A stretch of DNA of 16,212 bases from Candidatus Tepidiaquacellales bacterium UBA6667 (GCA_002455255.1 DKKL01000019.1:55624-71835), one strand, 5' to 3'. Counted from the first letter of the stretch, positions 1 through 7,176 are shown. Notes: generated from the sequence alone by a model not told the origin. Numbers and translations are program-made.

Positions 1-114
1 AATACTTTTTATGAAATAGGCAGTGGAAAAGTATTGTCAGGATTAATAAAAAAAATTAATCCGGATGTAAAAACAGTAAATATATCTTCATATGAAGATA
101 TAAAAAAATTATAA
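1..114 (+). CDS. fabD: Malonyl-CoA:ACP transacylase (FabD), C-terminal end only
   Basis: The first 37 in-frame codons of the window end in TAA at 112-114 and read FYEIGSGKVLSGLIKKINP near their start. This matches the conserved C-terminal block of malonyl-CoA:acyl-carrier-protein transacylases (typically E-I-G-P-G-K-V-L-S-G-L-I-K-R-I). The enzyme loads malonyl groups onto ACP for fatty-acid elongation in the cytoplasm. The catalytic Ser and His lie upstream of the window and cannot be checked. The identification rests on this short block plus fabG only two genes downstream, the usual fab-cluster arrangement. The next gene starts 13 nt after the stop. Confidence 0.75.
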   Translation, partial: NTFYEIGSGKVLSGLIKKINPDVKTVNISSYEDIKKL

Positions 115-127
115 TTAAAATCTTTAT

Positions 128-754
128 ATGTTAATACCTCAATTAGAAAAAAACGGGATAAAAGTTGACGACAGTATTTTTAATCAGGGCTTTGTTGCCG
201 GATGTGATATGAATATTTGTTTTGGTCAGTGTTGCTGTTCAGGTGTATATATGGATAAGGAATTTAAAAATGTTATACTTCAACATACTGATGATATTAT
301 ATCTAATATGAGTAACGACCAGATAAAAAATCCTGAGGAATGGTTTGATGATGAAATTGAAGAAGATTCAGATTTCCCTTCCGGATTTGCTATTGGAAGT
401 GCCGTCTATACAGATTCAAAAGGAACTGAAAAATGTGTATTCAATGATGAAAACAATTATTGCACTTTACAGGTAACTGCTGTTAAAAAAAATATGCATA
501 AATGGGATATAAAACCAACACACTGCATAATGTATCCCGTTACGGTTGTTGACAACACACTTCAATATGATGATGTACATTCACTTGATATGGATTATTG
601 CGGAAAACACAAAACTGAAAATTTTACTCAAACTGTTTTTGATGCTACTAAGGAAGAAATAAAATATGTTCTTGGTGAAGAATTTTTTGATATTTTATTT
701 GATTATTACAAAAAAAATTATTCACCCAAATTTAACATTCAAGTTCAATTATAA
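128..754 (+). CDS. DUF3109 family cysteine-rich protein
   Basis: 208-aa cytoplasmic protein without signal peptide or membrane segment. The cysteine layout is that of DUF3109, related to the YkgJ-type zinc/iron-chelating proteins: C26-x4-C31-x3-C35-C36 (C37 also Cys), C103 and C112, the 'KP-x-x-C' block with C133 (KPTHCIMYP, 129-137), and C158. Such clusters suggest a bound metal or Fe-S centre, but the biochemical function of the family is not established. It sits 13 nt after fabD and 3 nt before fabG, so it is very likely co-transcribed with fatty-acid synthesis genes. The ATG at 128 has no Shine-Dalgarno, as is usual in this window. The family call is from motif memory; the function is unknown. 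Confidence 0.75.
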   Translation: MLIPQLEKNGIKVDDSIFNQGFVAGCDMNICFGQCCCSGVYMDKEFKNVILQHTDDIISNMSNDQIKNPEEWFDDEIEEDSDFPSGFAIGSAVYTDSKGTEKCVFNDENNYCTLQVTAVKKNMHKWDIKPTHCIMYPVTVVDNTLQYDDVHSLDMDYCGKHKTENFTQTVFDATKEEIKYVLGEEFFDILFDYYKKNYSPKFNIQVQL

Positions 755-757
755 ATT

Positions 758-1480
758 ATGGATTTTAAAGAAAAAGTAGTTTTAATAACAGGTGGATCAC
801 GAGGTATAGGAAAATCAATTGCTGAAGATTTCAGAAATGAAGGCGCTAATGTTATTATCACGTATAAAAACTCTGTAAATGCCGAACACTTCGACTCATT
901 GGGGATTTTGCATCGTATGTGTGATGTAGCTGATATGAAATCAGTAAATTCACTTGTTGAAGAAATCAACAAGCAATTTGGAAAAATTGATATATTAATA
1001 AACAATGCCGGAATAACAAAAGACGGATTACTTATGAGAATGAGTGAAGAAGATTGGGATTTAGTTATTGATACAAATCTAAAAGGTGTTTTTAATTTTA
1101 TAAAAGCAGTATCCAGACCTATGATGGGAAAACGCTACGGAAAAATTGTAAATATAACTTCAATATCAGGTATCATAGGTAATGCAGGTCAGGCAAATTA
1201 CTCTGCATCAAAAGCAGGAGTAATCGGGCTGACAAAATCAGTTGCAAAAGAACTTGCTTCAAGAAATATTAATGTGAATGCTGTTGCTCCGGGATTTATT
1301 GAAACTGAAATGACTGATAAACTATCTGATGATGTAAAACAAAACTATCTTAGCAATATTCCACTAAAAAGATTTGCAACACCGGGTGAAGTTTCTGCAT
1401 TAGTAAAATTTCTTTCATCTGACAATGCTTCATACATAACAGGTCAGACAATATGTATTGATGGCGGATTAGTAATGTAA
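758..1480 (+). CDS. fabG: 3-oxoacyl-ACP reductase FabG
   Basis: 240-aa classical short-chain dehydrogenase of normal FabG length. It catalyses the NADPH-dependent reduction of 3-oxoacyl-ACP to 3-hydroxyacyl-ACP in type II fatty-acid synthesis. The cofactor-binding glycine motif TGGSRGIG is at 11-18 and NNAG at 82-85. The catalytic tetrad is N107, S135, Y148, K152, with S-to-Y and Y-to-K spacings of 13 and 4 as in E. coli FabG. The FabG-typical block GNAGQANYSASKAG spans 141-154. The C-terminus (YITGQTICIDGGLVM) is also family-typical. It follows the DUF3109 gene by 3 nt and fabD by one gene, which supports FabG over a generic SDR. No acpP or fabF follows here. Confidence 0.93.
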   Translation: MDFKEKVVLITGGSRGIGKSIAEDFRNEGANVIITYKNSVNAEHFDSLGILHRMCDVADMKSVNSLVEEINKQFGKIDILINNAGITKDGLLMRMSEEDWDLVIDTNLKGVFNFIKAVSRPMMGKRYGKIVNITSISGIIGNAGQANYSASKAGVIGLTKSVAKELASRNINVNAVAPGFIETEMTDKLSDDVKQNYLSNIPLKRFATPGEVSALVKFLSSDNASYITGQTICIDGGLVM

Positions 1481-1498
1481 ATAATATATAATCGCTTA

Positions 1499-2995
1499 AT
1501 GAATAAATTATTTTCAATTTTTATATTAACATTATTATTAATTTCTTTTAAATCTGAAGTTTTTGCTAACAATCTTCAGATTTCAAACTATTCAGTTTCA
1601 GGACAGTTAACTGCCGAACAAACACTTTATATAAAAATCGGAAATATTTCATGGGATAATAGTTGGAGGAATGATATACCCGGACCCGGTATTCAAGTTC
1701 CCAACAACTACGATGCAGTTTGGATTTTTGCTAAATTTCGTAAGCGAGGAACTTCGACTTGGCTTCCTGTAAAATTTTCTCCTCAAATTTCTGATCACGT
1801 TATATCTTTAAATTCTGAAATAAAAACTTATCAGGATTCAATGGGAGTAATGCTTTTTAGAAAATCAAACGGATTTGGTACTTTCAATGCTTCTAATTTA
1901 TTGCTGAAATGGAGATACGCTGGATACCTGACGAATTCTGATACTATTGATGTAAAACTTTTTGGTATGGAGATGGTTTATGTTCCACAAGGAAGTTTTT
2001 ATGTAGGTGATTTTACACCATCAAATGTAACCGGTCAGTTTGTTGCAAATGATAACATATCACCTTATCTGATTTCATCTGAAAATCCTATAACACTTGG
2101 AGGCAACGGGGTTAATAATCTTAAAAGCAGAAACAATCAGGGGATGTCAACTCCTGATGATTTCACGGATTCACAAACTCAAATTTTACCTCTATCATTT
2201 CCGAAAGGTTATAACGATTTTTTTGCAATGAAATATGAATTAACAATGGATGCATATTCAGATTTTCTAAACTGCATTTCAGAGTCGCAGGCTAATAATA
2301 GATATCCTTCAGGTTCTTTTGGATTTGAAAGATTTAATATTGAAAAAATTGGAAATACATATCGAACTTCTTCACCTGACAGAGCAGTGAATATGATGTC
2401 TTGGGCAGATTGTGCGGCGTATCTTGATTGGACGGGCTTGAGACCATTTACAGAACTTGAATTTGAAAAAATGTGTCGTGGTCCATTACCGGTAATATCA
2501 AATGAATATGCCTGGGGAAATATTAATTTGATTCAATTAGTAAATTTGCAAGGTGTAGATTCATTAGGGAATGTTTCAGCACTTCCTGATTCATCTAACT
2601 GTCAATATAATCTAATTGATGGAGGTGCAAATCAGTTAATAAAAGGTCCTGTGCGTTCGGGAATTTTTGCAAATGTAAATTCAAACAGAACTAAGTCTGG
2701 TGCTTCATATTATGGAATAATGGAACTTTCAGGAAATGTTTGGGAAAGACCTGTTACTGTTGGGAATGTTACAGGTCGTCAGTTTTTAAATATACATGGC
2801 AATGGATTATTAAATGATAACGGAGATGCTGACGTTTCTACTTGGCCCGGAGTTTCTTCGACAGGATCAGGTTTTAGAGGCGGAAACTGGTTTAGAGGCA
2901 CTTTCCGTTTAAGAGTTGCCGATAGATTTTATGCAAATACTCCTATTGATAACAGAACTTCACATCGCGGAATACGCGGAGTGAGGGGAAATTAA
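1499..2995 (+). CDS. Exported SUMF1/FGE-fold protein lacking catalytic cysteines
   Basis: 498-aa protein with a Sec signal peptide (hydrophobic 4-17, likely cleavage after FANN or nearby) and no lipobox Cys. The N-terminal part (about 25-152, with ISWDNSWR at 50-57 and YDAVWIFAKFR at 71-81) is a domain I associate, from memory, with secreted SUMF1-like proteins of Bacteroidota. From about 158 on it is an FGE-sulfatase (formylglycine-generating enzyme/SUMF1) fold: MVYVPQGSFYVGD 159-171, the central SWADCAAYLDWTGLRPFTEL block 301-320, GIMELSGNVWERP 406-418, FRGGNWF 459-465 and the terminal RGIRGVRG. At the position of the two active-site cysteines of true FGE (after the GGS/N motif) there is FRGTFRLRVADR and no Cys, so sulfatase activation is unlikely. 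GldK/PorK of T9SS shares this fold but is a lipoprotein, so this is not clearly GldK. It lies between fabG (18 nt) and a T9SS cargo gene (17 nt). Confidence 0.8.
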   Translation: MNKLFSIFILTLLLISFKSEVFANNLQISNYSVSGQLTAEQTLYIKIGNISWDNSWRNDIPGPGIQVPNNYDAVWIFAKFRKRGTSTWLPVKFSPQISDHVISLNSEIKTYQDSMGVMLFRKSNGFGTFNASNLLLKWRYAGYLTNSDTIDVKLFGMEMVYVPQGSFYVGDFTPSNVTGQFVANDNISPYLISSENPITLGGNGVNNLKSRNNQGMSTPDDFTDSQTQILPLSFPKGYNDFFAMKYELTMDAYSDFLNCISESQANNRYPSGSFGFERFNIEKIGNTYRTSSPDRAVNMMSWADCAAYLDWTGLRPFTELEFEKMCRGPLPVISNEYAWGNINLIQLVNLQGVDSLGNVSALPDSSNCQYNLIDGGANQLIKGPVRSGIFANVNSNRTKSGASYYGIMELSGNVWERPVTVGNVTGRQFLNIHGNGLLNDNGDADVSTWPGVSSTGSGFRGGNWFRGTFRLRVADRFYANTPIDNRTSHRGIRGVRGN

Positions 2996-3012
2996 ATTTC
3001 AAAAAGAAATTA

Positions 3013-3447
3013 ATGAAAAAAATATTTTTTACAATTGTTTTAAGTTTTATTCTTTCTTATTCAAAACCAAATTATGCACAATATACCGGCGGCTCAAATG
3101 ACGGATATGAAAGCAAAACAATAAATAACATTGCACTTGCAAATGTTGTTAATATTATAAGAGTTGAAACAAATTTAAATAATTTTATTTTACATCAGAA
3201 TTTCCCTAATCCATTCAATCCAGTAACTACGATTTCGTTTGAATTGCCCGAATTATCAGTAGTTTCGCTTCAGATATTTGATATAACAGGCAGATTAGTT
3301 TCAAAACTTATTGACGCGAAAACTTATATTCCCGGTACATATAATTTAAGGACTGATTTTAATTCTTCACCAAGCGGAATTTATTTTTATAAATTAACTG
3401 TAAACGGAAATCTTATAGATACTAAATCAATGATACTTATAAAATGA
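3013..3447 (+). CDS. Very small T9SS cargo protein with type A C-terminal sorting domain
   Basis: 144 aa. A signal peptide (KK then hydrophobic 4-15) is probably cleaved in NYA-Q around 22/23. The type IX secretion sorting domain fills about 58-144: NFPNPFNPVTTISFELP at 63-79, VSLQIFDITGRLV at 84-96, SPSGIYFYKL at 119-128, and a final hydrophobic/basic SMILIK. Such domains direct proteins through the outer membrane via T9SS and are then usually removed. Only about 35 residues (23-57) remain as passenger, including a GGSNDGY motif at 26-32. The 'FNP' form of the motif is common in Ignavibacteria and relatives. The gene is 17 nt behind the SUMF1-like gene and overlaps the following lipoprotein start (ATGA). 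The role of so short a passenger is unknown. Confidence 0.85.
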   Translation: MKKIFFTIVLSFILSYSKPNYAQYTGGSNDGYESKTINNIALANVVNIIRVETNLNNFILHQNFPNPFNPVTTISFELPELSVVSLQIFDITGRLVSKLIDAKTYIPGTYNLRTDFNSSPSGIYFYKLTVNGNLIDTKSMILIK

Positions 3448-3785
3448 AAATTTATTTAACATTAATTATTCTAATCGTGATTTCGGCTTGTTCATCAGGC
3501 AGAAATATAAATCTTATCGGTAACACTTATGTTCATCAAAACGGTTCTGAAAAACAACTGGTTGGGTTTGATGAAACAACAATCTTTTTTATGTGGGATG
3601 ATTCTCTCGGCAAGTCATCATTCAAAACTGATTATACTGCTGAAAATGTAAATGACACTACAATCAATTTAATCCTGAAAGAAAAAAACCCATATATGGA
3701 GAATAACATTTGGACTATAATCGTTACATCTCCTTCTACTTTTTACACGTTAGCTTCAGGTAAAAAATATATACTTAATAAATAA
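3444..3785 (+). CDS. Small lipoprotein of unknown function
   Basis: 113-aa protein beginning with a lipoprotein signal peptide: hydrophobic LTLIILIVIS at 5-14 and lipobox ISAC with the lipidated Cys at 16. The mature part (about 97 aa) has alternating polar/hydrophobic stretches suggestive of a small beta-rich domain (for example NVNDTTINLILKE) and no recognised motif. The ATG at 3444 overlaps the stop codon of the preceding T9SS cargo gene (ATGA), so translation is probably coupled. The pair may act together at the outer membrane; that link is inferred from gene arrangement alone. Confidence 0.75.
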   Translation: MKIYLTLIILIVISACSSGRNINLIGNTYVHQNGSEKQLVGFDETTIFFMWDDSLGKSSFKTDYTAENVNDTTINLILKEKNPYMENNIWTIIVTSPSTFYTLASGKKYILNK

Positions 3786-3799
3786 CTGTTCAAATTGAT

Positions 3800-5368
3800 T
3801 TGACGAATAATACTTCAAATAATACAGAGAAATTTAAAACTGATTCCGGAATAGTATTACCTGAATATCTTTCTTCTTCAGATGCTCAGCCCAATCCCGG
3901 TGAATTCCCTTACACACGCGGTGTTCATAAATCAATGTATCGTTCAAAACTTTGGACAATGAGGCAATACGCAGGATTTGGAACTGCTGAAGAATCTAAC
4001 GAAAGATATAAATTTCTAATAGCTAACGGAACAATGGGTTTATCAGTTGCGTTTGACCTACCTACCCAAATCGGGTATGACTCAGATGACCCTATGTCAG
4101 AAGGTGAAGTCGGAAAAGTTGGTGTTGCTATTGATTCACTCAAAGATATGGAAACACTTTTTGACGGAATTGATTTATCTAAGATTTCAACTTCCATGAC
4201 AATCAATTCAACGGCATCATTGCTATTGCTAATGTATGTAGCAATAGCAAAAAAACAAAATGCAGATTTATCAAAACTTTCCGGAACGATTCAAAATGAT
4301 ATTTTAAAAGAGTATATTGCACGAGGTACATATATATATCCTCCTAAACAATCATTAAGATTAATAACAGATACATTCAAATGGTGTAATACAAATATAC
4401 CAAGTTGGAACACAATTTCAATTTCGGGATATCATATTAGAGAAGCAGGTTCATCAGCAGTTCAGGAGATAGCATTTACTTTATCAAATGGAATCGAATA
4501 TGTTCGTGCGGCAATTACATCAGGACTTGATGTTGATATATTTGCAAAAAGACTTTCATTCTTTTTTAATGCACATAATAATTTCATAGAAGAGATTGCT
4601 AAATTTCGTGCAGCCAGAAGAATGTGGGCAAAAATTATGAAAGAAACTTTTGGTGCTAAAGATCCTAATAGTTTAAAACTTCGTTTCCATGCACAGACAG
4701 GAGGTTCAACGCTAACTGATACACAAATTGACAATAACATTGTCAGAGTTACAGTTCAAGCACTCTCGGCAATACTCGGGGGGTGTCAATCTCTACACAC
4801 AAATGGAAAAGATGAAGCATTATCATTGCCAACGGAAGGTGCAGTTCAGACTGCATTGAGAACACAGCAAATTCTTGCATACGAAAGCGGAGTTGCAGAT
4901 TCTGTTGATCCTTTCGGGGGTTCATATCTGATAGAATATATGACGGATGAAATTGAGAAAAAAGCAATGGAATATATTAATCAAATTGAAACTATGGGAG
5001 GTGCATTAAAGGCAATTGAGGTTAAATTTCAAAAATCGGAAATTGAAAATAATGCTTATGAATTTCAAATGGACGTTGAGCATAACAAAAAAATAATAGT
5101 AGGTGTAAATGAATTTACATCTAATAATAAAGAAGAATATAATATATTTAGAGTAAATGAATCAGTACGTAAAATCCAAACTGAAAAGATTAAAGAATTA
5201 AAGAATAATAGAGATAATTTAAAAGTAAATTCTTTGCTTGATATTATAAAACAAAAAGCAATTACCGATGAAAATCTTTTGCCTTACTTTCTGGAGGCAA
5301 TAGAAAACTATGCAACAATTGGAGAGATTTCAAATTCATTGAGATCAGTATGGGGAGAATATAAATAA
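3800..5368 (+). CDS. Methylmalonyl-CoA mutase, catalytic (large) subunit of the split type
   Basis: 522 aa, covering the substrate-binding TIM barrel and linker of methylmalonyl-CoA mutase but ending (SLRSVWGEYK) before the C-terminal B12-binding domain; no DxHxxG motif is present. The enzyme interconverts (R)-methylmalonyl-CoA and succinyl-CoA and needs a separate small cobalamin-binding subunit, not encoded in this window. Specificity residues support methylmalonyl-CoA over isobutyryl-CoA: Y57 (RQYAGFG) and R175 (YIARGTY) sit 118 residues apart, as Y89/R207 in the Propionibacterium enzyme, and H212 (SGYH) matches H244; isobutyryl-CoA mutase has Phe/Gln. The start is TTG: an in-frame stop lies at 3779-3781, and the next in-frame ATG (codon 46) falls inside the conserved barrel. 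It follows a lipoprotein gene by 14 nt and precedes an SDR by 4 nt. Confidence 0.92.
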   Translation: MTNNTSNNTEKFKTDSGIVLPEYLSSSDAQPNPGEFPYTRGVHKSMYRSKLWTMRQYAGFGTAEESNERYKFLIANGTMGLSVAFDLPTQIGYDSDDPMSEGEVGKVGVAIDSLKDMETLFDGIDLSKISTSMTINSTASLLLLMYVAIAKKQNADLSKLSGTIQNDILKEYIARGTYIYPPKQSLRLITDTFKWCNTNIPSWNTISISGYHIREAGSSAVQEIAFTLSNGIEYVRAAITSGLDVDIFAKRLSFFFNAHNNFIEEIAKFRAARRMWAKIMKETFGAKDPNSLKLRFHAQTGGSTLTDTQIDNNIVRVTVQALSAILGGCQSLHTNGKDEALSLPTEGAVQTALRTQQILAYESGVADSVDPFGGSYLIEYMTDEIEKKAMEYINQIETMGGALKAIEVKFQKSEIENNAYEFQMDVEHNKKIIVGVNEFTSNNKEEYNIFRVNESVRKIQTEKIKELKNNRDNLKVNSLLDIIKQKAITDENLLPYFLEAIENYATIGEISNSLRSVWGEYK

Positions 5369-5372
5369 ATAT

Positions 5373-6083
5373 ATGCCTTCAAAAATAATCTGGATTACAG
5401 GAGCTTCTACAGGAATCGGCAAAGATACAGCACTTACACTGTCAAAAGCCGGAAATATTATTATAGTTACTGCCCGAAGAAAATCCAGACTTGTAAACAT
5501 TGTAAGTGAGATAAAATTTAGCGAACGTGAAGCATCTGCCTTTGTATGTGATGTATCATCAGAAAGAAGCATTCAGACAACATACAAAAGAATAAAAGAA
5601 AGATATGGAAAAGTAGATGTGTTGATTAATAATGCAGGTGTAACAGTATTCAAAAATTTTTCTGAAAGTAAAACTCCTGACTTCGATTATATTATGGATA
5701 TAAATTTACGCGGTGCTTTTCTTTGCAGTAAATCTGTGCTCAGCGATATGATAAAAAGAAAATCAGGACATATTATAAATGTTTTATCAACAGCAGCAAA
5801 AACTTCACTCGAAGGAAGCTCTTTATATTCAGCATCAAAAGCCGGCTTGATGGCTATGTCAGATGTATTAAGAAAAGAAACAAGAAAATTTAATATAAAA
5901 ATTTCAAATGTTTTTCCCGGTGCTACTGAAACACCAATGTGGGACAGTAAGACCAGGGCTAAATATAAAAACAGAATGATGGATTCTGTTGATATTGCAA
6001 ATGTTATTAATACTATAATTAATCAACCGAAAAAAGTAGTTATTGAAGAAATTGTAGTAAGACCTGTAAAAGGAGATTTATAA
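5373..6083 (+). CDS. Short-chain dehydrogenase/reductase (SDR), substrate unknown
   Basis: 236-aa classical SDR, an NAD(P)-dependent oxidoreductase of the cytoplasm. The cofactor motif TGASTGIG is at 9-16 and NNAG at 86-89. The catalytic tetrad is N111, S139, Y152, K156, with the usual 13- and 4-residue spacings. ARR at 34-36 after the second beta strand suggests NADPH preference. The C-terminus (VVIEEIVVRPVKGDL) resembles the YdfG/serine-3-dehydrogenase-like branch rather than FabG, which normally ends in a conserved DGG block. It begins 4 nt after the methylmalonyl-CoA mutase stop, so the two are almost certainly co-transcribed, but the substrate cannot be read from the sequence. A purine stretch (GGGGAG, 5352-5357) lies 15 nt before the ATG, rather far for a Shine-Dalgarno. 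Confidence 0.88.
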   Translation: MPSKIIWITGASTGIGKDTALTLSKAGNIIIVTARRKSRLVNIVSEIKFSEREASAFVCDVSSERSIQTTYKRIKERYGKVDVLINNAGVTVFKNFSESKTPDFDYIMDINLRGAFLCSKSVLSDMIKRKSGHIINVLSTAAKTSLEGSSLYSASKAGLMAMSDVLRKETRKFNIKISNVFPGATETPMWDSKTRAKYKNRMMDSVDIANVINTIINQPKKVVIEEIVVRPVKGDL

Positions 6084-6121
6084 GTTAAGTTTTGAATAAA
6101 CTAATCCCTTTGAGATGTGGG

Positions 6122-6157
6122 GAGGTTTATAAATTTTTATAAAAAATTAAAAACCTC
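6122..6157 (+). promoter_or_regulatory. Leader hairpin upstream of the zinc-ribbon gene
   Basis: A perfect 7-bp inverted repeat, GAGGTTT (6122-6128) and AAACCTC (6151-6157), encloses an AT-only 22-nt loop. It ends 3 nt before the ATG at 6161. The left arm contains the only GGAGG-like stretch of this leader, about 35 nt from the start codon, so the stem would hold it next to the start. There is no T-tract, so it is not a rho-independent terminator. A regulatory role is only a possibility. Confidence 0.35.
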
Positions 6158-6160
6158 ACA

Positions 6161-6526
6161 ATGTCATTAGTTACTTGTCCTAACTGTAAAGCAAAAGTTG
6201 ATTTAGATAATGATTTTTGCCCTGAATGCGGATATCATATGTTCAATTTTGAAGTTAACACTCATGAAGATACTTTTCATGATTCTTATGATGATTATAC
6301 GAGTACCACAAAAGATGCAAAACCAATTTACAAGTTTTTATTTTTCGTTTCATTATTCGGAATTTTCGGAGGTTTGTTTTGGGGAATTTATCAAGTAATT
6401 CTGCAGGATAATCCTGTGGAAGATGCAAAACCACTTACATACCTGATAGTATATATTTCTATTGCTTTACTTATTATAACTCAGATACTTTCTTATTTTG
6501 AGAAAAACAATAGAACTCATAATTAA
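6161..6526 (+). CDS. Zinc-ribbon membrane protein of unknown function
   Basis: 121 aa. An N-terminal zinc ribbon with two CxxC knuckles (CPNC at 6-9, CPEC at 20-23) is followed by an acidic/His-rich linker (about 30-52) and two predicted membrane segments (57-80 and 92-112). The short C-terminal tail is charged (YFEKNNRTHN). This zinc-ribbon plus membrane layout is common in small uncharacterised bacterial proteins, and I do not recognise a specific family. It is preceded by a 77-nt gap with a hairpin and followed after 57 nt by a lipoprotein gene. The ATG at 6161 is the only sensible start, since an in-frame stop lies at 6140-6142. Confidence 0.75.
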   Translation: MSLVTCPNCKAKVDLDNDFCPECGYHMFNFEVNTHEDTFHDSYDDYTSTTKDAKPIYKFLFFVSLFGIFGGLFWGIYQVILQDNPVEDAKPLTYLIVYISIALLIITQILSYFEKNNRTHN

Positions 6527-6583
6527 CAAATTTATTTTAACTGCTAAATTTCCTTACTCTTTCATAAATCCAAAAAATCAAAT

Positions 6584-7015
6584 ATGAAAAAAATAAATTA
6601 TTTTTTTCTTTGCTTTGCTGTTTTAATCTTTTTACAGGGATGTTCTGAAAAAAAAGATACTTCTTCAAATAATTCAAATAACAATTCAAGTACAAATTCT
6701 ACTACACAAAACACTCCATCATCAAACACAACTGAAAATCAAAAAACCGGAAGACAGGATTTTTCTATTACTAACAAAACCGGAATGACTTTGATTGATG
6801 TATTTATTTCACCGAATGAATCTAATGATTGGGGTGAAGATGTGATTCCTACTGATATGATTGCAGACGGGGAAACTTTTAATTTTACTTTTACAGATGT
6901 TTCACCTGATAAATGTATGTGGGATATAAAATTCAACGCTGAAGATGGTGTAGAATATTTTATGAAAGGTGTTAATCTTTGCGAAATAAGCACTATTACT
7001 CTTAACAAGCAGTAA
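6584..7015 (+). CDS. Lipoprotein with Ser/Thr/Asn-rich linker
   Basis: 143 aa with a lipoprotein signal peptide (hydrophobic 6-17, lipobox LQGC, lipidated Cys20). A low-complexity linker of Ser, Thr and Asn (about 26-50) probably spaces the globular domain from the membrane. The domain (58-143) starts FSITNKTGMTLIDVFISP and continues with a DWGED block (82-86). It contains two cysteines, C111 and C133, that could form a disulfide. The NKTG...SP...DWGED pattern recurs, from memory, in small periplasmic or extracellular bacterial proteins of unknown function. A strong terminator begins 18 nt after the stop, so this is the last gene of its transcript. Confidence 0.78.
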   Translation: MKKINYFFLCFAVLIFLQGCSEKKDTSSNNSNNNSSTNSTTQNTPSSNTTENQKTGRQDFSITNKTGMTLIDVFISPNESNDWGEDVIPTDMIADGETFNFTFTDVSPDKCMWDIKFNAEDGVEYFMKGVNLCEISTITLNKQ

Positions 7016-7033
7016 TTTAAATTTTCAAAAATC

Positions 7034-7068
7034 AAAAGCGGTTACAGTATCACTGTTTCCGCTTTTTT
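7034..7068 (+). terminator. Rho-independent terminator after the lipoprotein gene
   Basis: Stem AAAAGCGG (7034-7041) pairs with CCGCTTTT (7059-7066). A tt/tt internal loop follows, then ACAGT (7044-7048) pairs with ACTGT (7052-7056) around a 3-nt loop, and the right arm runs into six T (7063-7068). It separates the leftward block from the sdhCD unit. Confidence 0.9.
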
Positions 7069-7138
7069 ATTAATTTGCAGTATTATTAAAATCAGAATTA
7101 TTTAATTTAAACTTACTTTATAAATTGTTTATAACGTC

Positions 7139-7146
7139 TAAATTTG
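7139..7146 (+). promoter_or_regulatory. Possible -7 promoter element for sdhCD (weak)
   Basis: TAAATTTG matches the Bacteroidota -7 pattern TAnnTTTG and lies in the 108-nt AT-rich gap between the terminator and the sdhC start, 30 nt before the ATG. No TTTG at the usual 19-21 bp upstream is present (TTTA at 7117-7120 with 18 bp is the nearest). In DNA this AT-rich a chance match is quite possible. Confidence 0.3.
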
Positions 7147-7176
7147 ATAATTTTTCAAAATTAACAATTTATTTTA

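Noticed and set aside
745..1005. Open frame opposite fabG on the minus strand
   Set aside because: It lies within the clear fabG gene and has no recognisable features; the same holds for the minus-strand frames inside the mutase, LepA and lipoprotein genes.
1499..2995. SUMF1-like protein as the T9SS component GldK/PorK
   Set aside because: GldK is a lipoprotein encoded next to gldL/gldM/gldN; here there is no lipobox and none of those genes adjoin.
3800..5368. Isobutyryl-CoA mutase large subunit
   Set aside because: Y57 and R175 align with the methylmalonyl-specific Tyr and Arg at the exact spacing of 118; isobutyryl-CoA mutase has Phe and Gln there.
6210..6398. Second small frame inside the zinc-ribbon gene
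   Set aside because: It overlaps the CPEC-containing gene in another frame and shows no domain or start signal of its own.
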